From Candidatus Poribacteria bacterium (GTDB lineage: Bacteria; Poribacteria; WGA-4E; WGA-3G), in NCBI GenBank assembly GCA_028820635.1, contig JAPPIG010000071.1:92508-156507 (forward strand): 64,000 nucleotides of DNA. Direction: 5' to 3'. Within the stretch, counting starts at the first letter, position 1. The number at the start of each line of letters is the position of its first letter. The notes below the pieces were generated by a model. That model saw nothing but the letters and a program-made list of their open reading frames with translations, was not told where the DNA came from and made no database searches. The position numbers and the translations under genes were made by a program. Positions 26,966 through 35,234 of this stretch are shown here, piece after piece.

Positions 26966-27697
26966 ATGAAAACTCCTTATACACGCGAAAAACTGATCCA
27001 AGATTTCTCCAATCTCGGCATTGAAAAAGCTGATACGCTTTTTATACATTCTTCATTCAAGAGTTTAGGGCAAGTTGAAGGGGGTGCTGGTACTGTTATT
27101 TCTGCGCTTGAAGCGGTCATCGGGCAAGATGGATTGATTTTGATGCCCTCATTCAACCTTTTGCCGAGTCGAGAAGAACGTGTGGGATCCTGGGATGTTG
27201 AAAAAACACCCTCCACAGTAGGATGGTTGACAGAGTTTTTCCGACAGATGCCCGGCACCTATCGTTCGGATCACTATTCACACTCCGTTGCTGCTCGTGG
27301 CCGAGGTGCGGAAGTGTTTGTCGCTGATCATCTCAGATGTGACGGCTATCAATCTCCGTGGGATTACCCGCCTTGGGGAAAGACTTACGGCACACATTCG
27401 CCGATGTTTCGTGCCTACAAGGCAAATGGTAAACTTCTCATGCTTGGTGTAGATTATGAAACCTCAACTTATATTCATCTGGTTGAGGTAATTTATTGGA
27501 ATAAACGTCTTGCTGATCATGCCGAAGCAAATTTTATTGGACTAAATCGACCAAAACTTGGTGCCTTTTGGGATGGACTCGGCAATCTGAGACGAGGAAA
27601 AGTTGGAGATTCAGACTGTCGCCTATCTAATATTAAGACTTATGTAGATACCCTTCTCGCAGAAGTTGAACGTAATCCTGAACCATACACTGGGTAA
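26966..27697 (+). CDS. AAC(3)/YokD-like aminoglycoside N3-acetyltransferase family protein
   Basis: This 243-residue acetyl-CoA-dependent N-acetyltransferase has the antibiotic N-acetyltransferase fold: LFIHSSFKSLGQVEGGA, DGLILMPSFN, TEFFRQMPGTYRSDHYSHSVAA and YGTHSPMFRAYKANGKLLMLGV. The usual 'HP' before the SVAA block is HY here. The family acetylates aminoglycosides or other amines. I start it at the ATG 26966; upstream in-frame codons are TTG without family similarity. It may modify sugars or natural products rather than give resistance. It lies 42 bp after the ankyrin gene. Confidence 0.85.
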   Translation: MKTPYTREKLIQDFSNLGIEKADTLFIHSSFKSLGQVEGGAGTVISALEAVIGQDGLILMPSFNLLPSREERVGSWDVEKTPSTVGWLTEFFRQMPGTYRSDHYSHSVAARGRGAEVFVADHLRCDGYQSPWDYPPWGKTYGTHSPMFRAYKANGKLLMLGVDYETSTYIHLVEVIYWNKRLADHAEANFIGLNRPKLGAFWDGLGNLRRGKVGDSDCRLSNIKTYVDTLLAEVERNPEPYTG

Positions 27698-27740
27698 GTA
27701 AACAACGGAAAAGGATTGTTTGTTTCTTGAGGAATTATTG

Positions 27741-28334
27741 ATGACCGACAAAGAGATTGTTGAACATTCCCGTTCACTACGAGACGAAGCAAGCGACTTA
27801 CTTAATACCGAAGGCTTGCTGTCAATGCTTAACTCCTTCGGAACTACACGGGTTATCGGAAGTTACACACTGGATACGATGACATGGCGTGATATTGATA
27901 TTAGTATGAAACTACCGGATGAACAAGATGTTGAACTTTTCTTTGAAATCGGGAACAAGATCGCAACGAAGTTTCAAGTAACGAAAATGTCGTATTCAAA
28001 CCACTTTATTCGGAACTTTCCCGGTTTCGATCACGGACTCTACTGGGGTATTCAACTTCTTTATGCAGATCAGGAATGGAAGATAGACCTATGGGGTTAC
28101 GGCGAAACAGATTATCATAAGCACATGGCTGAATTTGATGCGTTGCACAACCAAATTCAGCAGGCAGATCGCACAGCAATCTTACATATAAAACACGCCA
28201 TATCTCAACGCTCTGATTATCGGGGAGATATCTACAACAGTATGGCAGTCTACCGCGCAGTTTTAACGAAAAAGGTTAAATCTTTAGAGGAATTCAACGC
28301 CTGGATTGAAAGGAATTTGCATGCTAACACCTGA
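27741..28334 (+). CDS. Nucleotidyltransferase-fold protein
   Basis: The 197-residue protein appears to carry a minimal nucleotidyltransferase core. The motif GSYTLDTMTWRDIDI (about residues 38-52) corresponds to GS-x(n)-D-x-D, and a third acidic strand, WKIDLWGY, lies about 65 residues later. The C-terminal half is helical. Relatives transfer NMP to small molecules or proteins, but no substrate domain is recognisable. The ATG at 27741 has GAGGAA at good spacing. Its stop overlaps the start of the next PhyH gene by 14 bp, indicating coupled translation. Identification rests on the motif pattern only. Confidence 0.6.
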   Translation: MTDKEIVEHSRSLRDEASDLLNTEGLLSMLNSFGTTRVIGSYTLDTMTWRDIDISMKLPDEQDVELFFEIGNKIATKFQVTKMSYSNHFIRNFPGFDHGLYWGIQLLYADQEWKIDLWGYGETDYHKHMAEFDALHNQIQQADRTAILHIKHAISQRSDYRGDIYNSMAVYRAVLTKKVKSLEEFNAWIERNLHANT

Positions 28335-29106
28335 AGAAAAATGGTTTTTTGACCACCATGGGTTCATCATCCTACGCAAAGTCGTGCCGCCCGAAGATAT
28401 ACAATTGATGATTGAATTAGGCAATCGCTGGCACGACATGAAGTTAGAGGAATTACCACCACCATTGACTTCAACCTCGCGCACCAATGATTATAATTCA
28501 ACGATTGCACACTGGATTAACAATGTGCAGTATGGTGATGCTGTCTTCCAACGGTTGGTGCTTAATATTGAGGTTATGCGTGTTGTTATCGCACTGACGC
28601 GAGCAGCACCTTGCCTCGTAGACTGTGCCTTGACCAAAAACTACACAACCTCTGATGACATCAACTTTCATGCGTCTGGACAAGATTACGACGTTGAAAA
28701 TGGTGAACCACACGCGGGGTTTATCAATGCTGGTACCTCTTTAGTTGATGTTCCTAAAGGGACAGGTTTTGTTTGCCTACCCGGAAGCCATAAACGTAAT
28801 TTTGACCCTCCCGAAAATCTGTCCATTTACGACGGTCCTCCGACAGTAATAAATGTTCCTGTCAATGCAGGCGATTGTGTCATCTTCACTGAGGCACTCT
28901 ATCACGGTGCAAGACGTTGGACAGAAGATTATCCCCGCTTTACTGTTTTCAACCGATACATTGATAACGGGTCGCATGGTGGGCTACCCAAAGAGGAACA
29001 TAGACATTTAATCTCGGATGAAGTCTACGAACTGGAGCAGCCAGCTATTCGGGGACAACAGAAACAGGTTGTAAAACGTATTTTAAATGATTTGGACTCG
29101 GATTAA
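28321..29106 (+). CDS. Phytanoyl-CoA dioxygenase (PhyH) family protein, copy 5
   Basis: This 261-residue member forms a third PhyH subgroup in the window. The N-terminal block is EKWFFDHHGFIILRKVVPPED. The cofactor region is GEPHAGFINAGTSL, PKGTGFVCLPGSHKRNF leads to the distal YHGARRW, and then RFTVFNRYI. I chose the ATG at 28321 (AAAGGA upstream) over an in-frame TTG five codons earlier. It overlaps the nucleotidyltransferase-fold gene by 14 bp. The proximal His-x-Asp is replaced by a different arrangement (HAGF), so metal binding should be checked. Substrate unknown. Confidence 0.85.
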   Translation: MLTPEEKWFFDHHGFIILRKVVPPEDIQLMIELGNRWHDMKLEELPPPLTSTSRTNDYNSTIAHWINNVQYGDAVFQRLVLNIEVMRVVIALTRAAPCLVDCALTKNYTTSDDINFHASGQDYDVENGEPHAGFINAGTSLVDVPKGTGFVCLPGSHKRNFDPPENLSIYDGPPTVINVPVNAGDCVIFTEALYHGARRWTEDYPRFTVFNRYIDNGSHGGLPKEEHRHLISDEVYELEQPAIRGQQKQVVKRILNDLDSD

Positions 29107-29159
29107 AACTTCCCTCCTATAGATAAACCACAAATTACGATTTCTTACCAAAAGCAAAT

Positions 29160-29199
29160 TGCACCATATTGTGCAGCACTATACCTATATTGTGCAGCA
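29160..29199 (+). promoter_or_regulatory. NtrC-like upstream activator sites
   Basis: TGCAC-CATATT-GTGCA (29160-29175) is a near-dyad resembling NtrC sites. The 12-bp TATTGTGCAGCA occurs twice (29167-29178 and 29188-29199), exactly 21 bp apart, i.e. two DNA turns. Relative to the predicted start at about 29303 the two centres are near -135 and -109. Confidence 0.5.
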
Positions 29200-29276
29200 A
29201 AAATAAAAACTGTCCATTTTTTGATCAGTTTTTCACCTTTATGATTACGGAATCTGTGTATATCAAGGTTTTTGCG

Positions 29277-29294
29277 TTGGCATAAAAATTGCTT
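29277..29294 (+). promoter_or_regulatory. Sigma-54-type promoter for the LamG gene cluster
   Basis: TTGGCA-N6-TTGC matches the -24/-12 sigma-54 pattern, with GG at 29279-29280 and GC at 29291-29292 and the required 12-bp register. The first LamG start codon lies at 29351. No other promoter-like element is evident in the 244-bp gap. Confidence 0.6.
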
Positions 29295-29350
29295 ATGATT
29301 ATTCAGTAAGCACAATTTTGTATTTGCGATCTGACAATAGGAGTACTAAA

Positions 29351-30202
29351 ATGAGAAGATTAACCATTTTCTTATCATGCATGATTGTTAGCGTAACGTT
29401 GTCTCTACAAGTTTTTGCAAACACCTTTATCACTGATGGTCTGGTGAGTTATTGGACCTTTGATAGAAAAGATATTAGGAACAACGAGATCAAAGATGTT
29501 TGGGGTAACAATGATGGAAAAAGTGACGGGAATCCAAAAATTATTTCTGGTCATATAGGGGAAGCACTTCAATTTGATGGAACCGATGATTACGTGAACC
29601 TGACTAATCTCGGTGATTTTGGCAGTCAACTCGGTTCATCAACATTTGAAGCATGGATCATCGTTGATCAAAAGAACGATCCGATGACTCTATTTAAAAT
29701 TCAAGACGGATGTATTCTTTGGGGTTTTATAATCAATAATGTTATGAAAGGCACTAATGATAATCTTCAACATATTATCTCCCATAAAGTAGGAAATGGA
29801 TGTCACAGCTACAGTATGGGACTAAAACCGATCAAGTTTTCTGACGGTAAGTGGCATCATTTCGTGATTACAATTGATATTGTAATTGGAGATGCTCCAG
29901 CTAAAGAGAAAAAGTTACAATCCCGTTTTTACAGAGACGGAAAACTTTTTAGCTCTTTGGCATTACCATTGAGACAACCAGGAACCTTTGTTCCTTTTGT
30001 AAAATCTTTCTATCTCGGTTCTGAAGGAAAACACGGAAATCAAACCCGCTTTTTCAAGGGTGCTATTGATGAAGTCCGAATCTATAATAGAACTCTTACC
30101 GAAACTGAAGTCATCCAAAACTTTGAATCCAGAATCGGGTACAGCGTTGAACCTAACAACAAGTTACCTATTACTTGGGGATTCTTAAAAACATCTTTTT
30201 AA
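29351..30202 (+). CDS. Secreted LamG-domain protein, tandem copy 1
   Basis: The 283-residue exported protein has a signal peptide (MRRLTIFLSCMIVSVTLSLQ, cleaved near VFA-N) and one LamG jelly roll: GLVSYWTFDRKDI, QFDGTDDYVNLT, STFEAWIIVDQ, GKWHHFVITIDI, KGAIDEVRIYNRTLTETEV. Two Cys (in QDGC and GNGC) could form a disulfide. TAGGAGT precedes the ATG at 29351. The C-terminal tail is VEPNNKLPITWGFLKTSF. It is the first gene behind the sigma-54-like promoter and is closely similar to tandem copy 3 at 31193, with a more divergent copy 2 between. Probably binds extracellular polysaccharide; ligand unknown. Confidence 0.88.
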   Translation: MRRLTIFLSCMIVSVTLSLQVFANTFITDGLVSYWTFDRKDIRNNEIKDVWGNNDGKSDGNPKIISGHIGEALQFDGTDDYVNLTNLGDFGSQLGSSTFEAWIIVDQKNDPMTLFKIQDGCILWGFIINNVMKGTNDNLQHIISHKVGNGCHSYSMGLKPIKFSDGKWHHFVITIDIVIGDAPAKEKKLQSRFYRDGKLFSSLALPLRQPGTFVPFVKSFYLGSEGKHGNQTRFFKGAIDEVRIYNRTLTETEVIQNFESRIGYSVEPNNKLPITWGFLKTSF

Positions 30203-30241
30203 ACTTAACACGGTTCCATTTCTGTGTTTAGGAGTATTGCA

Positions 30242-31126
30242 ATGAAAAGACTAATCCTTTTTCTAATGTTTTCTGCAGTAAATATCACGCTGTCTTTCTC
30301 TGTTTATGCGGCACCTATCGTAACTGATGGTCTCGTGAGTTATTGGACCTTTGATCGACTTGATATTAAGGATGGATTCGCTGAAGACGTTTGGGGTGAA
30401 AATGATGCGAAGATCAAGGGAAATCCGATATTAGTAAATGGACATCGGAAATATGGACTGAAATTTGATGGTGATGGTGATTACGTTATATTGAAAGACA
30501 CCGGTAATTTTGGAAAACAACAGGGTCCATCAACTTTTGAAGTATGGCTCAAAACCAGTGAAAAAAGAATCTGGAGTACAATTTACACAACTGTTGAGCA
30601 ACCATGTGATGAGATTGACGAAGGTAATGGCATCCTTATTAACGCTTATTGGGATCCTCCAGAGGCCGATCTTCATACCAAAAAGGATTATATACTTATT
30701 AAATTTCAACGTAGAAGCAATGGAAAAAATTGTGGAGGCTATTCATCCCATAGCACTAAGTTTCCTATTTCTGATGGTCAATGGCATCACTTTGTTTTCG
30801 TACACGGGTTTCGAATTAAACATGTAACTGGTTTGGAATTGGAAGAAACAGTACTCTATATAGATAGTATTCCAATAAGGAGGATTAGATTCAAGGTTTC
30901 GAATCCTATAACTACAATTCCATATACACAACCAGTTTTTCTCGGTGCTATCAACAATAATGGTAAAGCACAAAGTTTTTATTATGGTATTTTCGATGAG
31001 GTGCGAATTTACAATCGCGCGCTCTCTCAGGACGAAGTGACTCGTAATTTCAAATCTACTACAGGTCTTGCTGTTAAACTTACACATAAGTTGTCAACTG
31101 TTTGGGGAGCATTAAAGCAAAAATAG
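30242..31126 (+). CDS. Secreted LamG-domain protein, tandem copy 2
   Basis: This 294-residue secreted LamG protein has the signal peptide MKRLILFLMFSAVNITLSFS, cut near VYA-A, and the same domain order as its neighbours: GLVSYWTFDRLDI, FDGDGDYV, STFEVWLKTS, GQWHHFVFVHGF, GIFDEVRIYNRALSQDEV. It differs from copies 1 and 3 in the middle (residues about 95-170) and lacks their DPMTLF block. It ends VKLTHKLSTVWGALKQK, keeping the tail motif. TAGGAGT precedes the ATG at 30242, 39 bp after copy 1. It is the odd member of an A-B-A' arrangement. Confidence 0.88.
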   Translation: MKRLILFLMFSAVNITLSFSVYAAPIVTDGLVSYWTFDRLDIKDGFAEDVWGENDAKIKGNPILVNGHRKYGLKFDGDGDYVILKDTGNFGKQQGPSTFEVWLKTSEKRIWSTIYTTVEQPCDEIDEGNGILINAYWDPPEADLHTKKDYILIKFQRRSNGKNCGGYSSHSTKFPISDGQWHHFVFVHGFRIKHVTGLELEETVLYIDSIPIRRIRFKVSNPITTIPYTQPVFLGAINNNGKAQSFYYGIFDEVRIYNRALSQDEVTRNFKSTTGLAVKLTHKLSTVWGALKQK

Positions 31127-31192
31127 TATACCATCCTATTCTGTAGTTGCAGATCACTGTCCCTCTTTATTTTAGATTCAAGGAATATAACA

Positions 31193-32044
31193 ATGAAAAA
31201 ACTATACTGTTTACTTACAATTGCGATGACTACCGTTTTATTTATCCTAAACGTTACTGCATCGAATTTCGTAAAAGATGGTCTTGTGAGTTATTGGTCG
31301 TTTGACAAGCAACATGTCAGAAATAACAAAGTTAAAGATATCTGGGGTGAAAATCATGGAGAAACTGGCGGGAATCCAAAAATTATTTCTGGTCATATAG
31401 AGGAAGCATTTCAATTTGATGGAACCGATGATTACGTGAATCTGACTAATCTCGGTGATTTTGGCAGTCAACTCGGTTCATCAACATTTGAAGCGTGGAT
31501 TATCGTTGATCAAAAGAACGATCCGATGACTCTATTTAGAATTCAAGATACATGTATGCGTTGGGGTTTTACAATCAACAATGTTATGAAAGGCACTAAT
31601 GATCAACTTCAACATACTATTGCCCATAAATTAGGGAATCTATGTCACGGCTACAGTATGGGACTAAAACCGGCAAAGTTCTCTGATGGCAAGTGGCATC
31701 ATTTCGTAAATACAATTGATATTGTAGTTGGAGATGCTCCAGCAAAAGAGAAGAAGTTACAAGCCCGTTTTTATAAAGACGGTGAACTTTTTAATTCTAT
31801 AGCGTTACCATTGAGACAACCTGCAACCTTTGTTCCTTTTATGAAACCTTTTTATCTTGGTTCTGAAGGGAAGCACGGGAATCAAACGCGCTTTTTCAAG
31901 GGTGCTATTGATGAAGTCCGAATCTATAATAGAACTCTTACCGAAGCTGAAGTCATCCAGAACTTTGAATCCAGAATAGGATATAGCGTTGAACCTCTCA
32001 AAAAGCTGCCGATCATTTGGGCAACTTTAAAATCAAAATTATAG
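31193..32044 (+). CDS. Secreted LamG-domain protein, tandem copy 3
   Basis: This 283-residue near-duplicate of copy 1 (29351-30202) matches it over long blocks at the DNA level, including the LTNLGDFGSQLGSSTFEAW stretch and the WHHF to DEVRIYNRTLTE half. Only the signal peptide and the first ~25 mature residues differ strongly. Signal peptide: MKKLYCLLTIAMTTVLFILN, cut near TAS. Tail: VEPLKKLPIIWATLKSKL. AAGGAATA precedes the ATG. The 67-bp gap from copy 2 has no terminator, so the three genes probably form one transcript, converging on the enolase-superfamily gene. Confidence 0.88.
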   Translation: MKKLYCLLTIAMTTVLFILNVTASNFVKDGLVSYWSFDKQHVRNNKVKDIWGENHGETGGNPKIISGHIEEAFQFDGTDDYVNLTNLGDFGSQLGSSTFEAWIIVDQKNDPMTLFRIQDTCMRWGFTINNVMKGTNDQLQHTIAHKLGNLCHGYSMGLKPAKFSDGKWHHFVNTIDIVVGDAPAKEKKLQARFYKDGELFNSIALPLRQPATFVPFMKPFYLGSEGKHGNQTRFFKGAIDEVRIYNRTLTEAEVIQNFESRIGYSVEPLKKLPIIWATLKSKL

Positions 32045-32079
32045 GTATATCCACATTCCATAAAAATGCAAGATATTGC

Positions 32080-33093
32080 TTACTTGATTCTATACTTTTC
32101 AACCGCATCCATGTCCAAACTAATACCCAATCCCGGTTCGTCTGATAGATGGATCGCACCATTTGTGAGGTTCATGCTACCACCTGATAGATCATCAACA
32201 CGAATGTGTGGCAGTTCATCAATTGGCATCGTGCAGTTTGGAATTGTGGATACCAAGTGTGCAGCAAAAGTCGATGCAACACAACAGCCGAACGCGAAGC
32301 ACTGCACCCAAATTGGTAAATCGGCTGCTTCTGCTACAGCAGCACTTCTGCGGAGTCCTGACACATTTCCTTGTGTGTTTATTGCATCCACGGCATCAGC
32401 ACGGATGTTCTTTAATATCTCCTGCTGTCCACCTACATGTCTCGCGACTGGGACATCTGTATGTTCTCTAAGTTCACGGTACCAAGATAAATCTTCAAAT
32501 TTGATTGGGTCTTCATAGACTTCAATGTTATACGGTAGCAATTCATTGGCAAGTCGTATTCCAGTTTCCAAGTCTCCAAACTCCGTATTTGGATCGACAC
32601 GAATCGCGAAATCAGGGCCGCATGCTTCTTCGGTTAAACGGGCAGTTTCAACGATGGTCGCACTCCGAGCTTTGAGTTTATGTACTCGAAAGCCTAAGTT
32701 TGCAGCGCGTTCTGCTTCTGCTGCAGTGGCTTCAGGAGGCATCGGTGGTGACCAATAGGCGAGTTCAACACTGTCTCTATGTTTTCGTCCGATTAACTTA
32801 TGTGCAGGTACACCTAATGCTTGTCCTGCAATGTCATAAAATGCAGACTGAAAAGTAAACGATTCATCAGCAAGATCAATATCCCAGATGTTTTTGCCGA
32901 CATATCTTTCGGCAATCTGCTCTGCTTGCTCTGTAATATCACTATGAACAGCATTGCTCTCGCCTAATCCCGTTATTCCTTCGTCTGTGTGTACCCAAAT
33001 CAGTGTAGTTGGATAAACCATCCCTGAATGCTCTTCTATCGCTGGAATAAACGGGATGGAAACGGTACGGTATTCTATGTTTGTAATTTTCAT
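32080..33093 (-). CDS. Mandelate racemase/muconate lactonizing (enolase superfamily) enzyme
   Basis: The 337-residue enzyme has the capping domain (YPTTLIWVHTDEGITGLGE) and the TIM-like barrel of the enolase superfamily. A KxK-type catalytic block (HKLKAR, about residues 155-160) is followed by metal ligands in RVDPN (Asp), YEDPI (Glu) and the third strand region (ARHVGGQQE). Such enzymes abstract a proton next to a carboxylate and dehydrate or racemise sugar acids. The actual substrate is unknown. The start codon ATG at 33093 follows AAGGAGCTGC. It may work with the nearby membrane protein, but they are separated by 183 bp. Confidence 0.88.
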   Translation of the reverse strand: MKITNIEYRTVSIPFIPAIEEHSGMVYPTTLIWVHTDEGITGLGESNAVHSDITEQAEQIAERYVGKNIWDIDLADESFTFQSAFYDIAGQALGVPAHKLIGRKHRDSVELAYWSPPMPPEATAAEAERAANLGFRVHKLKARSATIVETARLTEEACGPDFAIRVDPNTEFGDLETGIRLANELLPYNIEVYEDPIKFEDLSWYRELREHTDVPVARHVGGQQEILKNIRADAVDAINTQGNVSGLRRSAAVAEAADLPIWVQCFAFGCCVASTFAAHLVSTIPNCTMPIDELPHIRVDDLSGGSMNLTNGAIHLSDEPGLGISLDMDAVEKYRIK

Positions 33094-33276
33094 AACGTCG
33101 CAGCTCCTTAAATTTCCATTGAAATAAACATTTGAGGTTTATGCTCTTCTACGATTAGTTCAATAACATTTTTATACACGTCGCTGCTCTCTATTGTGTT
33201 TCACAGGTTATCATAGAACATCTTTGCGAGTCAAGTTAGATCTAAGAATATTTGTCAACGGTGTCGTAGAAACTTA

Positions 33277-35205
33277 TCAAATGAAAATTTTATAAGTGCG
33301 TAATCCAGATAGCGGTCCAATAATTGCCCACGTACTTCCAATCACATAATCACCTAAAATTAATCCTAAAAAGAGTGGTGCCACTCGTCGATGTAGTCTC
33401 AAACCACCGTGCCGTAAAATCATGTATTTCAGAAACCACGCCACGAAGAAAGCAAACCAAAAATAATCCATCGCAAAACTGATAGCAAGTGCGTAACCTG
33501 CCGGATGGAAGGGCCACCACAGGAAATGCATACGCATATACATCATCACAAACGTTAGCAGCGCACCGATGCCCATAAAACCGATGCCAATCAGATTCGG
33601 TTCAGATGGATTATGTAACCACCGCTGAAGCCGACCAAACGACTCTCTGCCTACCCATCCCTTGAATCCACCAGCTTTTGCAACTGCCCCGTTCCGAAAG
33701 GTGATGTCAAGATTCGCCCAAAAAGTTGCTAAAATCCCTATCACGATTGCAATTAACATTGCTACCCATAGACGGCGGTTTCCCATCCCAGTCGATTCCG
33801 CCAACTTAAACGCTTCTATTTGATTCGGCATTGGGTGATTTCGGTAACCACGATTGAACCAATAGAATAGCGACATAATCGTGAGACTGCTTGTGTCAAA
33901 TTGCCGAGTGCCGCCAACCATCGCCAACATATCGTGCGGGTTGACAAAGTAAATTTCATGTGGCGTGCCGAGTTCAGCACGTACACGCGTTATCGCAAAA
34001 GAGAGTAAGAAATAAATCCCAAAGAAAATCCCCGCAATCCATAATGCCATACCTGCTATGTTTGCAAAAATACCGAGCGCGATCAGCGACCCGATAATGC
34101 CTAACAGCGCAGCGCGATATGGCATCGGTTCATCTGAATCGTCTAAGTGCGATTTAAAACCGAGTGCTTTTTTTAATACCTCCGTTAAATGCCGACGGGT
34201 CACCCAAATTGCAAGCATGAAAAGCGCTACCCATGCCCCGTAAGCCTGTTCGTTCAATGCAGGAAAATATCGCGTGCCAAGTGCCGCTGCGATAACATAT
34301 TCTGCCAAACGTACTACAAAGAAAAACCAACACGAAAACGATAGATCAAGTGGCAGGAAAAACGCTAATCCAACTGCAAACGGATAGACAGAGATACGTG
34401 TCCCTCGGATTGCACTCCAAGGGCGTTCCGTGAAGATATTTTGAAACACAGCTGTTCGTTTGATATACGGTATCTCTGGAAACTGCGGGAACAGATAATG
34501 AACCCCGTTAATTACCCCAATAACTACTGCGATACTAAAACCTGCCCACATCATCCGATTTTTCAGCAAGCGAGTGCCACCCTCTTCCGAGAGTCGTAGC
34601 GGTAGTTGTATAATCGGATATGCCAACTTCTCCTGCTCTGCCCATCGCTTCCGAACAAGTGTGTTGATGCAAAGCATCATAAACATCATGATAAGGAAAA
34701 AGAGTCCCCAAAACAGAAGGGGTTTCAGCCACACAGTGAAGTTGTGGTTGGTATAAAAACTGGATTCTCCTTCATAAAATCCTTGTAAACTCTGCGGATC
34801 AGAAATGGTAAGCCACGAAGGTAGATACCGAAAAAAGAGCGTCTGCCATTCATTTTCTTCTGTCGCAAACCGGAAGGGGTGCGCGATACTTCCAAACATA
34901 TTCTGCATCGTGTCGTGACCAGCAAACGTGCAGGAGATCGCAACCATGATGTAAACAGTAAGCAACTCTCCCTGTTGTAACATCTGTTGCGGTGAAATAC
35001 GTCTCAATATAAAGTTTGCAGCGACACACACAAACATTATGAAAACTGGCTGGATAAAAAGCGGAAGACAGGAACCGTCGAGGGAGTAATATTTTACCTC
35101 AACTATCGTCATCCAATACACATTTATAGGAATGAGTAAAACGCCCAACAGAAGCGAACGTCCCGTGATGCGTGTGGATGAAATTGGACTTCCCTGAGTA
35201 TTCAT
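33277..35205 (-). CDS. DUF6785/DUF6784-like polytopic membrane protein
   Basis: The 642-residue protein has about 14 hydrophobic helices, the first at about residues 17-37 (SLLLGVLLIPINVYWMTIVE). The blocks NMFGSIAHPFRFA, WAEQEKLAYPIIQLPLRLSE, ALGTRYFPALNEQAYG and ITRVRAELGTPHE recall the DUF6785/6784 membrane family of planctomycetes and related bacteria, distantly OPT-transporter-like. I recognise the family by pattern; its transport function is unproven. The homocysteine methyltransferase-MTHFR gene is 29 bp upstream on the same strand, suggesting co-transcription. Confidence 0.75.
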   Translation of the reverse strand: MNTQGSPISSTRITGRSLLLGVLLIPINVYWMTIVEVKYYSLDGSCLPLFIQPVFIMFVCVAANFILRRISPQQMLQQGELLTVYIMVAISCTFAGHDTMQNMFGSIAHPFRFATEENEWQTLFFRYLPSWLTISDPQSLQGFYEGESSFYTNHNFTVWLKPLLFWGLFFLIMMFMMLCINTLVRKRWAEQEKLAYPIIQLPLRLSEEGGTRLLKNRMMWAGFSIAVVIGVINGVHYLFPQFPEIPYIKRTAVFQNIFTERPWSAIRGTRISVYPFAVGLAFFLPLDLSFSCWFFFVVRLAEYVIAAALGTRYFPALNEQAYGAWVALFMLAIWVTRRHLTEVLKKALGFKSHLDDSDEPMPYRAALLGIIGSLIALGIFANIAGMALWIAGIFFGIYFLLSFAITRVRAELGTPHEIYFVNPHDMLAMVGGTRQFDTSSLTIMSLFYWFNRGYRNHPMPNQIEAFKLAESTGMGNRRLWVAMLIAIVIGILATFWANLDITFRNGAVAKAGGFKGWVGRESFGRLQRWLHNPSEPNLIGIGFMGIGALLTFVMMYMRMHFLWWPFHPAGYALAISFAMDYFWFAFFVAWFLKYMILRHGGLRLHRRVAPLFLGLILGDYVIGSTWAIIGPLSGLRTYKIFI

Positions 35206-35234
35206 AATATGTTTACGGGATTTGGGATAATCCG

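Noticed and set aside
29318-29350. Earlier start for LamG copy 1
   Set aside because: It is in the leader after the sigma-54 promoter; the SD and signal peptide support 29351.
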